Source: Pseudoscleropodium purum (Eukaryota > Streptophyta > Bryopsida > Hypnales > Brachytheciaceae). Taken from it: DNA of 64,000 bases. Under the pieces are notes generated by a model that was not told where the DNA came from, ran no database searches, and worked only from the letters and a program-made list of their open reading frames with translations. Position 1 is the first letter of the stretch, and the number at the start of each line of letters is the position of its first letter. Below, one piece after another: positions 22,499-35,501 of this stretch. The DNA is taken from positions 3,720,001-3,784,000 of the forward strand of contig OZ017804.1 of the NCBI GenBank assembly GCA_963969395.1, given 5' to 3'. A program made the translations under genes and the position numbers.

Positions 22499-22720
22499 CA
22501 TTATAAGAAAACCTTGTATTAGGTGACAAATTGGCATAAAAAAGAACAAATTTTAGGTAACATTTGAGGTGATATAAAAAAAACCCATGTTTTTATGTCA
22601 ACAATGATGTCCATTGATGTTACATTAAACATCATTGTTGACATAAAAACATGGTTTGTTTTTTTATGTCACCTAAAATCCGTTCCTTTTGATGTCAATA
22701 AACTTTGGTTTCTTATAGTG
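22499..22720. mobile_element. CACTA-type foldback MITE, duplication CAT
   Basis: The ends are CATTATAAGAAAACC and, reversed, CACTATAAGAAACC. Three-base flanks CAT occur at 22496-22498 and 22721-22723. The interior is a near-perfect palindrome in which ATGTTTTTATGTCAACAATG is mirrored around 22605, so the whole element can fold into one long hairpin. Such hairpin MITEs are common sources of small RNAs in plants; that role is inferred. Confidence 0.82.
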
Positions 22721-23804
22721 CATTTCAATGTCTTTGCATTAGACGAGACTAGACCTTTGACCTAAACTTGTACATCCAAGAACTAGTATGTTTTTATCTT
22801 CTTAAGCAACAAAAAGAGGAAGAATACTCACTTAGTAAAGCTTCATACCTAAATTTAACACCTTGGCAAAACTCAGGCTCAAAAATTGTCCTAGAATAGA
22901 GAATTTACAAATAGGAATAATAAGGTGGAGTGTTGCATATCAAAGAAAACCTAGCAAAAAGGTCTCAAAATAAGAGTACAACATGTAATCACTAAGGAGA
23001 AATTAAGGTTTGGAGCATTATTAGACATGGAAGAGGCAATGGTGTTGTAAATATCCGACTATTGATGCTATTGTTCAGATGGCCCTAGCTACAATAGAAG
23101 CGAATTGAAATTAGTGAGGTAAGAACTAAGTTAGTGTCATTTCTTCCTTTCTAAGATGCACACACACTTCTTTGCAACCATGAGAATACTACTCTTCTTA
23201 CACCATGAACGCTTTTTCATCCTTTCAAAACAAAGATTTCATGCATCTTAAATGACTGATTATATAGTAAAGAATCAATTATATGCAAACAGAGTAAATG
23301 ATTTTTGGATTAAAGAACATTGTCCATCAAAAATAAAGAGGACAACTCGTAGGAAAGTCTCCATACAAGGCTCAAAAAAATGCTATGAAAAGAAAACACG
23401 AAGAGGAATCTACACCATAGAGCCATGCTAACTAGAACTTTGACATCAATGAAGGGAATTACTATAGATAAAGCGCTTTGGAAGACATAGAAGTAGTATC
23501 GCCAAAAGTACCATAGCTATTATGTGCATGTAGATAGCCATGCTCTAAGGTCTAAAAACACAAATCGGATGCTCAACAACAATCCAACTAGTAAGTTCAG
23601 TACATGTATGCAACCAATTCTCTAATGTAGGAAAGAAGAAGTAGATGAGGTGTAAGTATTGAACCTGAAATTGAAATTAAGACAGTGTTGAATGATGTGA
23701 AGGAAGGCCGAGTCTCGACAACTCATGATTCAATTGTCACTATGCGTGAGCAAGTGTAGTTAATTGTTCAAATACAAAAAAATTAGAAACCACGAGACAA
23801 ATTG
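22721..23804. other. No gene recognised
   Basis: Moderately AT-rich DNA with only short frames and no motif or repeat that I can name. Confidence 0.35.
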
Positions 23805-23807
23805 ATA

Positions 23808-25130
23808 CACTACTAGAAATGCACGACCAAAACAACAAAAATTCAATTGATTTTTGTTATTTGGGATAGTAGAATGACCATTTTGCAACTTTATGTGAAA
23901 ATCAACAAAATGGAAAATTCTTTCTGTTGATTTGAATAGTGCAATGACCAAATCAACAAGTTTTTGGTGAATTTGAAATCTTTTAAGAATCTTTTTGAAA
24001 TCCTTGGAATCTTTTTGGAATCTTTTTGGAATATTTGAGAATCTAAGTATAAAGATTTAAAAAAAAATTAATCATGTAAAATTCAGTCTTTTTTCAATTC
24101 AGCAGACTTTGGAGTCCATTCTCGCATAGTAGAATAAAAAATTTCAAAAAACTTAGAACTAAGAAAAGTTGTAAATTCAAGATAACTTTCACTTCCAAAA
24201 GTCCTTTTGCGATTTCAATCCTCCAATCAAAAGTTATAGACAAAAATAAAAAAGGGGTAGTTAGGAATATTTATTTTGACATTTTCAAATATCCTCTCTA
24301 ATTTTTGTCCATAACTTTTTATTGGAGACTTAAAATCACAAACGGATTTTTGAAGGTGAAAGTTAGTTTGAATTTACAACTAATTTTAGTTCAAATTTTT
24401 TTGAAAAAATGTGTTCTACTATGACTAAATGACCTTTGAAGTCCGCTAAAAATACAAAACATATGAAAAAACAATGAAAAAACTAAACATATAAAATTTT
24501 AGTTCTTATGTAATCACTTACATATTTAGGTGGTTTAGTGGTTGGAACCTTGAACCTCCAAATATGGGATCCAAGGTTCAAATCCCCTTGGAGGCACTCA
24601 CTTGCATGGCGGGTGGCTTAGGTGGCCCTACCCGCATGGCCAACCACCTAGGTGGCTGCCTAGGCGGAAAAAAAAAATTTAAATAGGCACTGTCCTGAAA
24701 AATTTTAATTTAAAAAAAAAATTAAAATTAAAAATCATCGGCTCAAAGGAACCAATAATCAACCTACTATTAATTTGCTACGTAAATGGAGATTTGAGAA
24801 AAAAAAGCGGGAAGGGTATCTCTTTATTTTTCGTGGTCTTGACCACATTTTTAATTCCTATTTGTATTTTAGTAGGTTGGTCCAGTATTAAAAGTTATAA
24901 AAAAGAGTATATGATAGCATTTCTAATTTGTGAATCTTTCATGGCCCCAATTCCATAAATTGGGGTCGAAGACCCTAACCATGTGCTTTCCAATATTTGG
25001 TCAAAAACAAAGGAAAAAATCAATAGATTTTAGTTTGATTTTGTCCAAAACAACACTTTTAAAATGATTGAATCATTCAACAGATTTGAGTTGAAATTTT
25101 ATTGTTTTGGTTATGAATTTTCTAGTAATG
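23808..25130. mobile_element. Non-autonomous CACTA element, 1,323 bp, duplication ATA
   Basis: The left end is CACTACTAGAAATGCACG and the right end, reversed, CATTACTAGAAAATTCATAACC. The flanks are ATA at 23805-23807 and 25131-25133. The sequence 23808-24660 matches 21130-21956 in reverse, and 25030-25130 matches 9542-9640 in reverse, so it is an intact sibling of the interrupted CACTA element. No transposase frame is present. A tRNA-like stretch near 24525-24600 combines an A-box-like TGGTTTAGTGG with a B-box-like GGTTCAAATCC. Confidence 0.87.
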
Positions 25131-25133
25131 ATA

Positions 25134-25839
25134 CAACTTTTGCAAAACCAAGATTCAAATTCAACAAAAGAAACATTGAAAATCTAATTAAAGGACAGCT
25201 AAAGCTAATCACAACACTGTGGTGAATGAAGGCATAGGCTTTTTTTAAAATCTATTATATTATTGTTTGACATTCTCCTTGCGCAATAATTTCTGCCAAT
25301 CTTGCAAATGAGTGTACTTTACTTCTCTTGCACCCCATTTGTCTCACTAGATTTGGATCTCTTCCCTTCCCTCTTGCAACGCAATCACCATAGACTCCCT
25401 TAGTTTCCTTGCTTGTGTTGCACATTGAGTGTCTTTTACAAAAGTGTCCTTTACAAAAGCATACAACCAGAAAGATTGTGATGGTCATTACTTTTTTGTG
25501 AGGGGTGCAACCAAACCCCAAGCTTTGTAGTGCCAAACCCTAAGCTTGCCAATCAAAGACGGACAATCACAATGGCTCATCGAATAAACCAAAAAATATT
25601 TCGATATAAAAAATAATTTTATACATACAAATACATGTTGATATCCAGACGCAAAACCATACCTATTGATATCTGCAAGTTTGTTGGGATGAGAGAATCT
25701 TCACTAAGGTATATGGCATCTTTTTTGAGGTACGAGGAATCTTTCTTGAAGTACTAGGAAAGTTTCCTGGGGTACCCTAACCTGCAATTTGTGGCCCTTT
25801 TGGCATTCCATACCCTCCACCCCGAGCAAGGGCCACGTA
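25134..25839. other. No gene recognised
   Basis: A minus-strand frame at 25255-25536 (93 codons, Cys-rich middle) has no motif I recognise and is probably chance. Otherwise featureless. Confidence 0.35.
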
Positions 25840-26420
25840 GGCAAGTAGCCTACCACCTAAGTGGGTGCTGACTTTCAATTTCAAACCTTGGATCTCATGG
25901 ATGAGGCCCAAGGAGGATTAACTCACTAGTACACCATCTAAAGCATTGGATGCACTCATAAGATGTAGAATTTTATTTAACTAGTTTTTCGACTTGTTTT
26001 CTGTTTGCTTCTAAAATCAACAAACTTTGGAATTCTTTTGGCATAGTAGAACAATTATTTTTAGAAAACTTTGAGCTACGAAAACTAGTAAAAATAACCT
26101 AAATTTCATTTAAAAAAATCTATTTCAGATTTTGAGACTTCAATTAAAAGTTATGAACAAAATTTAGAAATAATGTTTGAAATTGTCTCCAAAAATGTCC
26201 TTTTCAACTCCTCTTTTAACTTTTGCCCATAACTTTTGATTGGAGGTTCAAAATCTCAAATGGATTTTTGGAAATGATAGTTAATTTAATTTTATAATTT
26301 TTTATAGTTCAAATTGGTATAAAAAAAATTGTTCTACTGTACCAAAAGATCGCCAAAGTCTATTGAATTAAAAAACACTAAATGGTGAATGATTAAGTTA
26401 AAAAAATTCCATTGCATAGT
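25840..26420. repeat. Decayed relative of the CACTA element interior
   Basis: The stretch follows the order of 24100-24640 in diverged form, reversed. It shows the ACCTTGGATCTCATG word, the GGCATAGTAGAACA word and the pair of TTAAAAGTTATGAACAAAA and CCCATAACTTTTGATTGGAGG segments. No terminal repeats survive. It is an older copy of the same family. Confidence 0.6.
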
Positions 26421-27744
26421 ATCCTTTAAGAAATATTGCAATCCTGCTATGAAATCTACTAAAAAATTTGTACAAAAATTTCTTAAAATTATAATTAGAT
26501 ATGGAAAAACAATTGAACCATTATGCTCAAGTGCACAGAAGTAGTTATAATATAAAGGTTTATTAGTAAAATAGAATTATAATTGACAAATATTTTTTTA
26601 GTAAAATTTAAGAAGTCAATACCTTGACATTGAATCCTTTGTAGTAGAAATTTTTTCTTGGATAATGTGAATTTTCTACAAAAATGAAATGAGTACTTTG
26701 ATGTTTCTTAAATTTTTCTACAATGAAATTTGAAAAATTCATCACCAATATTTTTCAATCAATTATTTTATAACACATATAAAGAATATTCAAAACAATT
26801 TACCAAAAAATAATTAATTTAAAAAAAATTCAAATTTGGTATGTTGATTAAGATTACATGAAATAATAAATTTAATAGTATAATTTTGATAGAATATTTT
26901 TCAAATGGTAGCAATTTTTTCATGCCAACCAACAATCTTTATAAATGTTACAAAAGACAATCTTTACATTTTAGAAGTTATAGAAGACAAATTGTAGTAA
27001 AGAAAATGAATAACTATAGGGTGAAATTAGGACAATTAAAATCTTTACATTTTAAGGTTCCAAAAAGATTTTTGAATTACATTAGTAGCATTGTAGCAAC
27101 ATCATATCATAATTGGTCTTATTCCAAATTCCAAATTGCTCTTCATTAAATTAGTAACCCCTAAATGCCCAAGAAAAAGTGCTATATCCATTCTCTTGCA
27201 ATACTTGCACAATATTGTTTCAATATAAATTTATTATTTTAAATTGTACAATTGCAATATGTATATTCTAAAAAATTCTCAGTTAAGAATATTATTGCAA
27301 TCAATATGGCAATACTACCAAAGTCTTCAATATTGTTATAAGTATATTTTTAATATTACATCAATATTACAACAATTTTAATTGTTGTAATATTGTAACA
27401 TTATCTAATTTTGCATAATTGTGTAGCTATATAGTTTGTAAGAACAATATTGCAAGAACATTTAATTTTCTAGTATTGATTAGTTATACATTGTATATTG
27501 CATCAATACTACCTAGTAGAGGAATTGCATCAATATTGATGCAGTACTGTTGCAATGGGGGATACTTTCCTGAGGACATTTCCTGAATTTATCATCCATT
27601 TCCTATCCATCCATTGCTGAATTCATCCATGATGAGGGGATGTAGATAAGGCTCTATCATCCCCATCCAAAATGCACCCCCTGTGAAAAAATTGATGCTC
27701 CCTTATATCAATTGCAATACATTTTTAGAGGTGGGCTGTGGTTT
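26421..27744. other. AT-rich DNA with many CAATATTG words, no gene
   Basis: Between 27190 and 27545 the palindromic word CAATATTG and close variants recur many times. This points to a decayed AT-rich satellite or hairpin-prone region. The 87-codon frame at 26886 looks like chance. Confidence 0.4.
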
Positions 27745-27964
27745 TTGTAATAAAATGTTGTTAGGGGTTTTTGAGTCATTTCATTGCCTCCAAATTTATT
27801 TATTTTATCAATAATTTTAGAATTTAGCAGCTCTATTTGACAACATTTGACCTAGAATTACCTAATTTTGAGATGTTGTTTTGATTCTTCTTATTGATGA
27901 TTTATATGTTGCTATAACTTTAGAGTGAGATTTGAATTCTTTTTATCTTGTTGGACTTGTGCAG

Positions 27965-28054
27965 GTTGATCTCTCTGTGATAGTTTTTGGACAACCAATG
28001 AACACCAAGTTGAGAATAGACAAGGTTATTGTCTTAGAAGGGGCCAAATATTGA
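27965..28054 (+). pseudogene. Orphan copy of the last NusG-like exon
   Basis: After a TTGTGCAG acceptor, 90 bases encode VDLSVIVFGQPMNTKLRI then DKVIVLEGAKY and TGA. This is the KOW-domain tail of the NusG-like protein, with six amino-acid differences from the exon at 44074-44163. No other NusG exons are near, so it cannot make a complete product. Confidence 0.8.
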
Positions 28055-28425
28055 TGTGACTATTCTTATGATCTAAAGGATCCAATGTCATTTCTCGTTT
28101 AAACATAGCTGATAGTAGCATCCACATTGTGTTTTACATGACTCACCTTCCACAAGGATTGAAATAATTACAACTTTTGATGCATGAGTTGTCTCTATTC
28201 CTTTAGTTTTGAGCATGAAGATGGCATTGTGAGTCCCCTTCCAACTTCTCTACCATTGTTACAAGTTTGCGCAAAATCAAGCATGCTTGACAACCTTGTG
28301 GTAACCCTCTTGTAATGTCTTCATATTCTCTGGAAGGTGACACATTGACTTAGTGAGATCATGTATCGAGGTGTTGTTGGGACTTGCCCTAAGTAATGAA
28401 ATAGTACTTTAGCACATTGTATTTT

Positions 28426-28640
28426 GATTTATGTGATTTCTTTACTTGTTTTATAGAAAATTGTCAATCTATTTGTTTTTTTCAAGTCAATAATTAACAA
28501 GCATTTGACCTTTCTTATGGAATTTTCTACTTTGGTTTATGTAATTTCTTTACTTGTTTTACACAAAATTGTCAATCAATTTGTTTTTTTCAAGTCAATA
28601 ATTAACATGCATTTGACCTTTCTTATGGAATTTTCTAATG
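28426..28640. repeat. Tandem duplication, unit about 108 bp
   Basis: Two units share TTATGTRATTTCTTTACTTGT, TTTGTTTTTTTCAAGTC and CATTTGACCTTTCTTATGG. The matching place in the inverted arm (43690-43800) has a different, shorter tandem duplication, so the repeat arose after the arms separated. Confidence 0.75.
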
Positions 28641-30635
28641 TGTTACATAATTAGAGGCTTACCATATAATACGAAAACTAGAAAAATGGCAATGAAGTAA
28701 AAACATGCCATTACTCTATTAGAGCAAGTGGTATTTGTTGCATGTTACAAAGAACACCACAAACAATTGAAGAGTCTTTTTTCTTATTTTATTGGTCATG
28801 CTTTAAGCTTCGATGTTACATGGCAAGTAAAAGATGATGTAGCAATCAAGTTGCAGGCCTTGTTTTAGATATTAAGGTAAAGGGTACCTATTCTTGTCAC
28901 TTTTAAACAATTTTGCATAGGTGGAACCCACACATGAAATACATCGGCAGTTGAAATTAATATTTTTTTGTAAACAAAATTAATAATTTTTTAAATATGT
29001 ATGAATATGTTATAAATTTGTGAAGTTCAAATACATGGTGTATTCCAAACTTTTTTTTGCATTCATGTATGCAAGTTGTACATTTTAGACCATATATATA
29101 TACTTTCAAGATTAGTCTAGGGTCCAATGATAGGAATAGGTGCATCCACCTTATTACCTAAAAGTTCGTGAAAATGAAGAATATATATTTATTATTTATG
29201 CCATCTGAATTAGGCATTTAGGCCATATAGAAGTGTTGATGCTTACTAGCCTTTGATGGAATATTCTTTAAATGCAAAGTCATAATGCCAAGCCTCATTT
29301 TTGAGGCAACTACACCACTTATTCATCATCTAGTCAAAAAAGGATGTAACTAATAATCCTTCCTTAAAAGGTGAGGATGGAGGATGGAGATTGGCCAATT
29401 AAAAAATATATATGTCATAGATATTTTTATTATAGTTGAATAAGTTGGCAATCTACCATATTTATGGTCTACTAGTCACTCTTCAAAAATTATTTAATTC
29501 ATCACCTAAAGGCCTAATACCCATAGGTGGCTTAAAACCATCTTCTATGCAATTAATAGAGATACCTAAGAAATATTTATTTTTTCATTGGGAATCAAAA
29601 GTTGATCCTAGATTTCTTTGCATACAATTTTTGAACAAAGTATAAATAAATTATTAATTTTTCAAGTGCTAAAATGGATGCACCTTAAATCAACCTTAGG
29701 ATCATACTCAAGGTAGTAAGGCTTAAATTTTACACAAGAATTGACGTGGAAATTTTCTCAAATAATTTCCAATTAGGTACAATTACCTTAATAATATTGT
29801 AATTATTAAGTTTAGAATTGTACAAGGGTGAAATTCAAAAGACACAATAAAACTATTTATAAAATCATAAACTAACTAACTAAAACTTTTGATTGGGACA
29901 ATTTAATATTAGGGACCAAATCAATTTTCTTTTCAAATGATTTTAGGTGTATTCACCTTAATTCCTAAAGGATGATACCTATCACCAAAATACTTTGCCA
30001 AATATGATTTGTTTTTTGGATCAAACAATGTATTTTCCACTTCTACAATAATCTTGAAGGTCATCCATCAACATGACTTTGGGGTCTCAATGTCCTTTTC
30101 AAGGAAGGGTTATTACAATAAAGGCCTCACCATTTAGGATACATTAGAAAATTTGCAGCATGTGTGTACCAATAGATTTGTAACAATGATTCACTAAAAT
30201 TTCATTGTAATCCTTTCTATTCATCTTTCTCTCATCTTGTAAAAAGAGAGAAGTGACTTCAATCTATTTTTATAGGTTAGCATAAATTAAAACCTTTTCA
30301 TCTTGAATCCCAATGCAATTCTCTAACATCTCATTCACAATGTCTTCATTTTGAACATACATCAATATTTGACAAATATAAAGAAAAAATCTTGACCTAG
30401 CTTGTAGTACACCCCCATTCATCTCTACAACAATTTGTCATCCGCTCATCATTTCCTAGATTTCCAATTCCAAGATCTCCATTTCCTAGATTTCCATTTC
30501 CAAAATCTCCATTCCCATGATCTCCATGTCCAAGAATTGCAGCATACAAATACCCATACCCATTTTAGTCCCTTTAAAAATTTCTCCCTCATGTACCAGC
30601 AGTATAAATCTATTTTCTAGAATGTACTCCATAGA

Positions 30636-30642
30636 TATATAA
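30636..30642 (+). promoter_or_regulatory. Possible TATA box of the RHON1-like gene
   Basis: TATATAA lies about 450 bases upstream of the ATG at 31094, which would leave a long 5' leader. The same word is kept in the two duplicated promoter copies near 46360 and 49200. No transcript data are available, so the assignment is tentative. Confidence 0.3.
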
Positions 30643-31093
30643 GGATGCAATTGGGAGCACAGCGGGAATGCGTGTGCCTACCTCACTAGAGTATCTCAAA
30701 ACAGCACGGAAATGGATGCCCTCCCTTCGCCGTCTTGGAAAGCGACCCCACGGTAACCGGTAACCCCGTCATCCAGAATCGCCCAGAATCCGGAATCCAG
30801 TTACCAACGGAAGAGATCATCCATCCAGACACCACATATTCATCCAAACTCCTCGTCGGACCCTGCCGAAGCGGATAGCCAGCGGGTCGCAGGGTTTTCA
30901 TCTAATCCGTAGTGACGGAAGCCCCCGAAGCCTTTCTCCAAGTTTTTTTTGTCTTTTCATCAGCTGCCTGGCTTTCCCAGGAGGATTTTGATTTCCGTGG
31001 GATTTGCAAGCTCGAGATTTCAGTTGCGTGAACTTCGCTTGTTTTAAGGTGGAGAGGGATTCCGTTGCTGCTGTGAGTGAGGGTTTACTGGCG

Positions 31094-34000
31094 ATGGCAA
31101 CGGCGCTGGCAGCAGTGCGGTTGCAGCCCTGGCAACCAGACAACGTGGGGGAGGTTCACAAGGAGAGCTTCAAGGGGAGCTTCAAGGGGAGAGTGAGAGC
31201 TTTTGGGGGGTATCCGAACAAGGGCGTCGGAAACGCGCAGCAGCAGAACAGGTTGGAATCATGCTTCTTGGGATGCCCTGTGAATTGGCTCATTTTTCGA
31301 ACTGTAAGGGTTTAGTGATTAGGATCCCTAAGGATTGCTCCTGTTGTAATGCAAGTGAGGGTTGTGTTTTAGGTCTGTTCTTCTCGTTCTATCGAATTTT
31401 TACTCTGTGACAGGGCTCTTGGTCCAAAGAGGATTGTTTGTTGCTTCGAATTTTGTATTGTACTCACTTTGAATGATTTTTTTTGTTGGGGAGTCGTAGT
31501 ACATTCTCTTTGGAGTTTTTCTGCACATTGTAATGCTGCATTCGCAATGCCGAAAGATGATGCTGTGAAGGTGACCATTTGTTCAGACCGGAAGGGTTTA
31601 GTGATTATGAACCATTAGGGATTTCCTCGTGTTGTAATCCAAGTGGGGTTTGTGTTGTAGGCCTGCTCTCGTCCTTGTCATGCATCCAATGTCTTATTCT
31701 TGTTTTACTTACTGACATTGCTCTTGGTTCAAAATATGAATTGTTGTTGCTTGGAATTTTGAAGTATACCAATTTTGCGTGATTTGTTGTTGGTGAGTCA
31801 TACCACATCGCTTTTTGAACCATCCCATACTTTGTAAGGCTGCGTTTGCAGCGAAGAAACAAGATTTTGTAAAGGCGACCATTTTTCTTAAACCTTGAGG
31901 GTTTAGTGAATGTAATGCCCTCGGGGGAAAGTAATGGTGTAAATCTATTTGTGAGTTATGTTTTAGATCTTCTCTTCCCTTTCATACCTTTAAAAAAATC
32001 TGTGACAGCGCTCTTGGTTCGAGTTTCTCCATTATGTTTTGTTTTTCCTTCCAATTTTGTATTCTTGGCTAGGCAGAATGTGTGATACTTAAGTTTGAGA
32101 GTTGCGCATTGAGTCGCATCACATTCTTGTAGGAACTGTCTCACTCATTGCAGTGAACCATTTGCAATGAAGAAATAAGATGTTGCGAAGGTGATCAGTT
32201 ATTCTAACCGTGAGGCTTAGTGAATTCGATCCCTCAGGGAAATAAGCTCCTGTTGTAAATCCAAGTTAGGTCTGTTGTAGGTCTTCTCTCACCCCCTTTA
32301 TGTGAACTCATTTAACGGTGATTGAAAATGAAATAAAGTGCTTCACAAAGTGTGCTAGTTCTTCAATTGTTAGTGCTCCAGTTTATTTCTATTTTCATGG
32401 TGCTACGTTGCAACCGGTGCAAGCTGTATACTACTCTAGAGTGTTTTTAACGCTTCTGATATGTTGCCAGTGAAGAGTATGCATTCTTGTTACCAGTGTC
32501 TCTTTGTAACATCTGGTAATGTTGGTACCTATGCGAGCTTGGTCTTTTATTGAGAAAGACTCGTTCAAATTCGCAAATGCATAGTTTCATCAATTGGCTC
32601 GGTTGTGACGAGTGCTTTGTTTGCAGAGGGAAGATATGCAGGGTTCCTCTGTTTAGAACATCTTCTCCGAGAAGAGAGGCACTGACTTCGGCAATGAGCG
32701 AGGAGCGTGACATTACAGATATGCAAGGTACGTGGAGGATGCCTTTTCTCATTTCCAAATCCAGCATAGCGCATGTGGTCCCTGTTCATGTGTATTCATG
32801 TTCTTCACTTGGAGCAGAATATTTCCTTGCCGTATCTGAATCTTTCCCACTTTTCAGAAACTGACAAAGTCAGTGGAGAGTGGTGGAAACCTATCCTCAC
32901 CGCCGTGCGTGATTGGAGTCACGACAAGGTATCGCTTGCTCTTTCAGCCGTTTGTTTTAGCTAGTATTGAACGGATGACCACGTCAGTCACCAAGTTCGG
33001 TCGCTTTGTAGATTCTGTTACTAAAGACGAAGGGTAGAAATAGTAGTGTCTGAGACCTCTCTGTACTAGATGCCATGGATCCTCTCACCGTTCCATCTCG
33101 GTTTCCTGTAAGGTCATTTAGGGCATCCATGTAAGCAGAAGATATTTTCGAAAAGCAGTGATTAGATGGGGTTTTTTGTTCTTCATATTTCGATCGCATA
33201 GTTGTGGGAGATCTTGTGGATATGGGTGAGGTAGGTGCATCCAAACAGCTCCACTGCATGTAATTTTTGCCCAGGTGTACATCTCCTCTTCGTTAAGAAC
33301 CTAAATCTAGGATCGTCATACTTGTTCTATGAGACGTGTTCCATATTTGATAAGAGAAGAGTGACAGTCCCAGATTTAGGTTCTGTTCTGATTTATAGTT
33401 ATACTTTATGGTGCAATTAAATACAGTGGTTCTTTTAATTGCACCTAGCTTAGTGAGACTAGTATACCACATTGTGCTACTGATGATCGTCATCGAAGTG
33501 TCTGCTGCTGTTTACGCTTCCAGGAGATGCTTGAACTATCTATGTGATTATTAGTACAATAAATTTGATTGCTCTTACTACTTGGATCTACATGAGAGCT
33601 AGAGTCTCGTTAGCTGATAAATGATGCGTTTTCCAGACTTTGGTTAGCCACTGAGGTACCAATATCGTTGATGCAGCTTTTGGGACTCGCAGAGCTTGCA
33701 GATGGGAGCCTGTTCTTCTCTTTCGGCCCAGGGTCAGACTCCAAAGCTGCTCGCCCTGCCAAAGCTTCTTCTTATCCTCAGCCAAAGGCTCAGATTGAAG
33801 CTGCCAGCGCCCCTACTCACACCCTGAAAGCGCTTCCACAACGGCACCCTTCCAGCTTCCGAAAGCTCTCCCCCATTCCTGCTTCTCGCAAGAAGGCCAG
33901 TGAGTTAACAGAGAAGGAAGGATCACCCAGTGCAGCAGCAGCAGCAGAGGACAAGAAGCCCCCGAAGAAAGAGAAAGCCAAAAGTCCCAGCAAGTCTGCT

Positions 34001-34780
34001 GCTCAACCCCAACGACCTGCATCTTCATTCTCCAAGAGGTCGCCCATCCCAAAGGACCGAGTTCCAACTCCCATTTCAAAGAATAAAAACCAAGAAACTG
34101 AAACTACAAGTAAGGCCACACCGGCTACTGTACCCTACACCTGATTTGTTACTAGTTATAGGAGACATTTATTTTTTCTTGTCTAACGAGCTTTCTAGCT
34201 TATATTTCATGATTTTGTCAGAGTTTGTAAAGATGACAAATAATTGCTCAAAGTAGTTTAATTGGATGACTAGTGCATGTTAGTACTGTTATATCTGCGG
34301 TTAGAGTTTGTCACCACGCAGTTAACATGTTTATTATTTTCAGTTTTGCAATTTCTGAACTGTTTTTCGACTATTTCAGGTACTACAGCCGTTGATCCTG
34401 CGACAGATCCACCCTTCTCTCCTGAGCTGAAGGAGATCTTAGACCGGGACAAGGGGAGTGCAAAGAGCACTAAGACCACAAGTGCAGGAACTCCGGCTAA
34501 GAAAAAGGCAGCCAAAGTTGTAGTAAGGGAAGAGACTGTTGTGGAGGTTGCAGTGACGTCGAGTGGAGCAGATTCGGCCAAGAAGAAGATATCAAGTGCT
34601 GCTGCTGAGAGTGAAGAGACCATTGTGGACGTTGCTGCTGAGAATGGTGCTGTGTGTCAGGATTTAGGGAGTTACAAGCTTCCAGAGTTGAGGAGTCTTG
34701 CAAAGGCAAGGGGGCTCAAGGGTTACTCGAAACTTAAAAAGGGTGAGCTTGTAGATCTTTTAGCTGGTTTGGAGAGTTGA
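31094..34780 (+). CDS. RHON1/BP-73-like plastid Rho-N domain protein
   Basis: Five exons join in frame to 387 residues: 31094-31251, 32627-32727, 32858-32928, 33677-34109 and 34380-34780, all with GT..AG borders. The N-terminus (MATALAAVRLQPW..) has few acidic residues and many Ala/Arg, as in a plastid transit peptide. The middle is Ser/Pro/Lys-rich with KLSPIP and KRSPIP words. The last 40 residues, LGSYKLPELRSLAKARGLKG and YSKLKKGELVDLLAG, form a Rho-N/SAP-like nucleic-acid-binding fold. In Arabidopsis RHON1 binds plastid RNA and DNA and takes part in rbcL transcript processing or termination; the same role is inferred here. Length fits BP-73 and is shorter than RHON1. It converges with the phosphatase gene. 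Its first three exons are duplicated at 46.3-49.25 kb. Confidence 0.85.
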
Positions 34781-34789
34781 AGACGACAA

Positions 34790-35416
34790 GTAAGAGTAGA
34801 ACTTGTAAAGGAAATTTGAAGGTTTTTGCACTTAATTCAGTATAACTTTGGCTCTTTTTTTGCTTTTTCCTTCCTGTTGTATGCGTGTTGGCTTGTGAAT
34901 CTTATGCTTTGGTAGTTTTTAATTTGGTAGTAACCCTGTGTAAGGACGGAACCTGTGACTTCGTATGCTCCATTTTGGCACTATATAGAAACGTAGTTGT
35001 AGGGTTTGACCTTCAAAATGCAATAAGGTGTCCATTTGAGGGAAATTTCCAAGGTTTTCTAGGATAAGTGTGGTAGAAACTACACTGGGGAAGCTTCATG
35101 ATGTTTGCTTTCATTGAAAACAAAGAAACATGAAGAATCATTTTCAATGTCAATCAAGTTTAGAACAAAAATTCAAAAGTTGCTAAAATACATTACATGG
35201 CACATGGTGATCTTTTGCCATATACTCCGTATTTGATTAGAAAATATCTACCGGTATCAGAGACCCTGAGCCACATTTGGATGTGCTTGATAATCTTTCA
35301 CGCCTATCTCTGCCTAAAAGTAATTACGCTGGATATCCAATCCTGTCATTATGATCTTGAGTTATGTCATACAGTAGAAGGCTTCTGAAGTATCGCGGAA
35401 ATCAATATCACGGCAA
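34790..35416. other. 3' flank of RHON1-like gene, no gene
   Basis: Probably the 3' untranslated region and intergenic DNA. The frames at 34885 and 35197 are short and lack motifs. Confidence 0.45.
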
Positions 35417-35417
35417 C

Positions 35418-35421
35418 AAAA
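35418..35421 (-). terminator. Pol III T-run after tRNA-Gly
   Basis: On the minus strand TTTT follows the last tRNA base after nine bases, the usual RNA polymerase III stop signal. Confidence 0.6.
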
Positions 35422-35430
35422 GGAGATGAT

Positions 35431-35501
35431 GCGTCTGCCGGGAGTCGAACCCGGGTCCATTGCTTGGAAGGCAATTATCCTAACCGTTGGACTACAAACG
35501 C
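35431..35501 (-). tRNA. tRNA-Gly (anticodon UCC)
   Basis: On the minus strand the 71 bases fold fully. A 7-bp acceptor stem GCGTTTG/CAGACGC has one G-T pair. The D arm is GTCC..GGAT. The anticodon stem ATTGC/GCAAT encloses the loop CTTCCAA with anticodon TCC. The T arm is CCGGG-TTCGACT-CCCGG. The B box GGTTCGACTCC is canonical. There is no intron and no encoded CCA, as expected for a plant nuclear gene. Confidence 0.96.

Larger units (their letters stand above)
27745..30545 (+). repeat. Inverted duplicate of NusG 3' end and downstream flank
   Basis: This block matches 41225-44365 in reverse with scattered substitutions and small indels. It can be followed from GGGGTTTTTGAGTCATTTC at 27765 to CCAAGAATTGCAG at 30541. 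It includes a copy of the final coding exon of the NusG-like gene. The two arms enclose the RHON1-like gene, the tRNA and the phosphatase. The divergence is clearly greater than that between the two RHON1 copies, so this duplication is older. Confidence 0.85.

Noticed and set aside
26886..27149. 87-codon plus-strand frame
   Set aside because: It lies in AT-rich repeat-like DNA, has no motif and no exon-like context.
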